Shown piece after piece: positions 59,989 through 64,000 of a stretch of 64,000 nt of DNA (position 1 is its first letter; the number at the start of each line of letters is the position of its first letter). Under the pieces are notes generated by a model. It was not told the DNA's origin and ran no database searches. It saw only the letters and a list, made by a program, of their open reading frames with translations. Source of the DNA: Nepenthes gracilis. Its lineage: Eukaryota > Streptophyta > Magnoliopsida > Caryophyllales > Nepenthaceae. The stretch is taken from the NCBI GenBank assembly GCA_033239525.1, contig BSYO01000025.1:14976001-15040000 (forward strand), read 5' to 3'. The translations under genes and the position numbers were made by a program.

Positions 59989-60900
59989 CTGACAAGGTCA
60001 AATTTGGTTTTAGTTGCAACCTTTTCTTTTTAAGATTCAATCAATTTATGATTGAAAGACTTATCAGTTTTCTTAATTTTTAGGGATTTCTTAAATAATT
60101 TGTCATAAACTTCTTGAAGATTACCAAATTTATTGTCAAAATCATCTTGTGAGGAATTAGATAGTTCAGGTTGTTTACTAACAATTTTATAACAACTAAT
60201 AATGAAGGCTTTAAAAGCTATACAATTTATCTCATCCTCTTTTCAAGGTTTCTCATCATTGTTTTTTTTTCTTTTTATTATTGGTTAGTGTAACGTTCAT
60301 AACTTTTCATTTTTAGTTTTTAAAGTTTGGACATTATGTTTAAATATGTCTAAACCCATGATATTTATGGCATTGGATTATTTGTACTTTTTTATTTTTC
60401 AAGTCTTTCCTTTCTTTTTTTTTTCTTTCTTGATGACACTTTATTAGGAGGCATTTTCTTTGGTGTTAGAAAAACTTTTGTTATTCTTATTCTTAAATAA
60501 TTTTTTAAAATTCTTGACAAATAAAGCGAACCCATTGTCGAAAAATTCTTTATCAAAGTTACGGTCAAACTCTTTTTTAACAGATTTTATGGTGATGAAT
60601 TTATTTTTCTTTGATAGCGGTAAAGTATGTTTATATGTTTGTAATGATTCAACAAATTCTTTAATTTTTAAATTATTAAGATCCTTACTTTCTTCAACCA
60701 TGATGATCTTAGGTCTAAATCGCTCATGAAGAGATCCTAAGACTTTTTGAACAATCCTATTTTTTTGAATTATTTTGCCTAGATCAAATGTAGAATTAAT
60801 AATATCGTTTAATTTTTTATATAGTTTATCAAAAGTTTCATCATTTCTCATCCTAATTTTCTCAAATTTAGTAGTGAGTATTTATAATTTCAAATTGTTA
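59989..60900 (-). pseudogene. Sirevirus-like copia gag, N-terminal part
   Basis: The open frame 60444-60851 is the UBN2-type gag domain: ETFDKLYKKLNDIINSTFDL, KVLGSLHERFRPKIIMVEES and LKIKEFVESLQTYKHTL. This is the region that forms the capsid-like particle. A charged coiled-coil stretch follows to about 60000 (KSLKIKKTDKSF, EKEKVATKTKFDL). It is cut at 59988 by the solo LTR. Confidence 0.85.
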
Positions 60901-61238
60901 ACTAGTTTTGTTCCTTGTTGAGTGATTTCTAGAATTTCTCATGAATCATTCGATATTTTGCACATCTAAATACGTTTGAATTCTTTAGAAAAAATAGAAA
61001 TAAAAATAAGCATGTAATTCCTTATTATTTCAATTACATGTATCAAGTTATTTTTTAATCCATAAATATAGGACTTTGGGTTCGTTACTTGTACTCTGGG
61101 GAGATGTTCACCCGGACTGCATACTACTCTATGCATGTTTATTCATGGATTTTAAAAAGGCTCTGATGTGAACCTTTTAATATATTAGTTATTCCCATCA
61201 AAATAGGGAGGAACAGATAATAAATAGGGTTGAGTTTT

Positions 61239-61247
61239 TGATACCAA
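61239..61247 (-). other. Primer binding site of the Sirevirus-like copia
   Basis: On the - strand TTGGTATCA, followed by aaaactc, one base from the LTR end at 61249. It is complementary to initiator methionine tRNA over its first eight bases. Confidence 0.65.
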
Positions 61248-61248
61248 T

Positions 61249-62394
61249 TGAAAAAGTCTAGGGGATACTAATCTCAATACATTTTGATCCTTTTTAAAAT
61301 TATGAAAGTAAAATAATCTATAATATATAATACATATAAGGTTTATTCAAATCTAGATGTAAATCTAAACAATTGTGTATAATAAACAATAGCAACTAAA
61401 AATATGAACAATAAGTAAAATAAAAGATAAAATTTTTAATAACGAAGAAAAACCTCGATAATTAATAGTTATTGAATAAAACCTTCTAAATTTCTACAGT
61501 CAGTAAAAATAATGTATTAAAAAAATCAAATTACAATCCAGGTAATATAAATATACTAAATTTTAATTGACTTACTTCCAACTTGTGATCGCTACTAATG
61601 AATTCCTTAAATTTGCTACCAATAAAGAAACTAGATACATTTCGATCTTCTTATCGATCTTATTTTACGTGCCATAAAATTTTTATATAACACTGGATCC
61701 CAATTTTTATACCATCAATGTCTCAACGAAGGCTTATAGGCCAGAAAATGTGCATATAACAATGGAGAAGAAAAGTGTATACAAGATGAGAAAACCTCGA
61801 CACTAAAACTTAAGAACAAAGTAATGATTTTTTCCAAAAGGTAGCTCTTCACATGAATTCAAAAGGCATTTTTAGTGTTGCCATTTTTGCCATGTTTTTC
61901 AGTGTCTAATGAATATTTGAAAGGGATATATATATAATGGATAAAAGTTATGTAAAAAAATGTGCATTTGTTAAGAGAGTAGTGCTCCAACGCATGTGTG
62001 CCATATATGCACGCTTCAAGCACGTATGGTTAAACAAAGGGTTCGCGTCTTAATACATGTGCATCAGCATTTTGGCATGCATGTACATCTTGAGCACATA
62101 TTGGATGTAAGTATTCTTGATAGAATATGCACATATGCAACTCATTTACACATCAACCATGAACAATCTAAATAGAATACGTAGATGCATAGCTTGGGCG
62201 CACATTAGGCATAAGCATTCTTAACAAAATATCGACATACACATGTCAAGCACAAGTCAGGCAAGAATAATGCGAATAGGCATATTTGTGAGTCTCTAAG
62301 ATATATTAGTTCTAATCATCATGATATTTGAGAATATTTTAAAATACCTACTCTAACCAGTCACGGAATATGTAAACAAGAAATATTCCTAACA
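61249..62394 (-). repeat. 5' LTR of the Sirevirus-like copia, copy 1
   Basis: + strand ends TGAAAAAGTC (61249) and attcctaaca (62394), 1146 bp. It lies upstream, on the - strand, of primer site, gag, protease, integrase and reverse transcriptase of the same element. Two further LTR copies are at 38926-39955 and 41005-41727. The 3' LTR of this element is not seen. Confidence 0.7.
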
Positions 62395-63291
62395 CAAATG
62401 AAGGTGGAGGCCTCAATATATAGAGAGGTTAGGGACGGAAATTTTGTTAATATATTCACCTAATACCCTCTAAGTTTGGCTTTTTAACATCACACATTGC
62501 AACCAGTGGCTCAGTTGGTGAGTTGAAGGAATGGCTGCACGGCTGATTCCCTGGTTGGGCACCGAATGGTTTGCTTTGGCTTTACTTTAGGGCTCGATTC
62601 AATGATTGAGGCAATTAAGGTGAGGGAATATTATTGTTGTGGTTGTTATTGTTGTTATTATTATTATTTTAATTTTTTAGTGATAAAATTTAAGGCAAGG
62701 GATTACACCCAAAGATAATAACATACTTAGGAAAGTTTTTATAATTAGTAATTAAATGTTGGATAATAAGTCGGTTAGGTGTAAATTGCTAGTTCGTCCT
62801 TCTAATAATTACTTGATTGTGATACGCCTAGATCATTTAAAAAATTAATCTAGATTTGATTATATAATCTCAATTTTAAAAGATTTCACCTACATAATTT
62901 AATTTTAAAATTAATGAATTTTAATAATGTGAGTCTAAAATATCCCACTTGAAAATATCAAAGTATTACATTACTTATCCATAATTAAGGACTGATTTTA
63001 ATTTTAATCATTTATTTTTTTAAATATTTAATTAGAACTGTATGATTCACCTGATAACCAATTTGGTCTGTTCGTCTTAATAGATTTCCTTCCGATAAGC
63101 CAAACCAGAGCACAAAAACAACATGTCATCTTTCCGATTGGTTTTACTTTCTTAGTATATTTAAAGGCTCATTAGACCTTAAGTTATACAGCTGGTGGGC
63201 ATGTCAACGTATAAGTCTTCCATCTCATACCCAATTACAAATTGAAAAATATTTGAGAACACTATTAGAAAATATGAAATATTATATTTAT
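62395..63291. other. Unassigned stretch
   Basis: Mixed then AT-rich. tggctcagttggtgagttg at 62509-62527 resembles the 5' part of a tRNA, but no B box or tRNA fold follows. No gene supported. Confidence 0.4.
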
Positions 63292-63617
63292 GTTCACCTT
63301 ATAAATTTTAGGTAGGTTTTTATTTGGCATCTTGTATTTTAGTATTTTAGGTTATTTTTGTAGTATTGTATTTTAGGTTGTTTCCCCTTTGTAATATTGT
63401 ATTTTTTAGGGTAGCATATTTTGTGTTTTAGGAAATATTGTTATTATATATTTTCCTCTCTCCTCCCTGGTGTAGTGTGTGAAATTGTAATCAAATGCTC
63501 TCCATAGAGCATTAATGAAACGGCAAATTTTCTGCCATCTTCGATCTCCGTTTTTGCTTTTCGTCCTCGCCTTCCTTTAACTTCGGCTTCCTCAAAGCTT
63601 CTTATGTTTTCTTACAA
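63292..63617 (+). repeat. Possible copia LTR fragment
   Basis: Starts TGTTCACC, contains repeated ttgtattttag words (63331-63410) and ends cttacaaaca. The word attggtataacata follows within ten bases and resembles a decayed methionine-tRNA primer site. No coding region follows to 64000, where only A/T-rich and purine-rich sequence is seen. Confidence 0.3.
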
Positions 63618-64000
63618 ACACTTTCATTGGTATAACATACAACCATCTATTATTATAAGTGTTTAATAGAATTGGTGGATGAATAAAATATTATGTTATT
63701 TTAAAAAAAGGGATTAAATATTCCTTTAAACAAAAATTATGCAAGACTTTTTCTTTTTTTTTTGGACGAGGGAGGGGAGAAGGGAAAAGAAGAAAAGACA
63801 AAGCAACAGGGGAGCACAACTGGACTTGAGGTATATAATTGCTAAGAATCATCGGAAGTGCAACTATTGGATCAGTTAAAAAGTGCCCAGAAGCTTTCTA
63901 TCTGTCTCCTTTTGTCCTTGTGTAAGGGGCACATTCTCTGGCAATATTTGACATATTTTTAGTAATTTAACGTATTATGTAGTTACTTATATCAATTAAT

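Noticed and set aside
62505..62570. tRNA gene or SINE head at tggctcagttggtgag
   Set aside because: No B box, no acceptor-stem pairing and no SINE tail could be found.
1..64000. Search for a previously undescribed multi-gene system
   Set aside because: Only three unrelated housekeeping or cell-wall genes and layered retrotransposons are supported; no co-oriented cluster of unknown conserved genes was seen.

Overview
This is a nuclear window from a flowering plant. Three spliced protein-coding genes, all on the + strand, sit between long stretches of degraded LTR retrotransposons. The genes have small GT-AG exons and AT-rich introns. Their products are typical of angiosperms: a plastid octanoyltransferase, a nodulin/fluG-type glutamine synthetase-like protein and an alpha-expansin. 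I cannot name the species. The codon and base composition is not grass-like.

Layout. 1-7600: a decayed Ty3/gypsy element on + with an internal piece repeated, abutting the gag and LTR of a second gypsy family on -. 7600-11050: AT-rich, nothing recognised. 11050-13800: a gypsy LTR of the first family, followed by the polypurine tract and LTR of a copia element. 17139-20415: the octanoyltransferase gene (LIP2p type, 4 coding exons). 21070-22480: a gypsy-type LTR carrying two minisatellites (28-bp and 22-bp periods). 23200-27300: a decayed copia element on -. 28233-38086: the glutamine synthetase-like gene (10 exons, 455 aa). A 5.49-kb copia element lies in its 5' leader, with LTRs TGTTGGGG/CCCAACA, target duplication ACAAC on both sides, and frameshifted gag-pol. 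38926-41727: two LTR copies of a Sirevirus-like copia family. 42442-45899: an alpha-expansin gene (3 exons, 260 aa). 48582-48760: a broken first exon on -, probably of an ankyrin-repeat-type gene. 49900-62394: a nested stack in which a Sirevirus-like copia on - is interrupted by at least two other LTRs, one containing a younger 2166-bp solo LTR with a perfect TTGTT target duplication. 62395-64000: mostly unrecognised.

The genes do not form a pathway. The octanoyltransferase feeds plastid protein lipoylation, the expansin loosens cell walls, and the substrate of the glutamine synthetase-like protein is not known. The most consequential structure is the copia insertion between the TATA box and the start codon of the glutamine synthetase-like gene. 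I saw no CRISPR array, no tRNA or rRNA gene, and no clearly new system. The novelty here is in transposon nesting, solo LTRs and possible promoter disruption.
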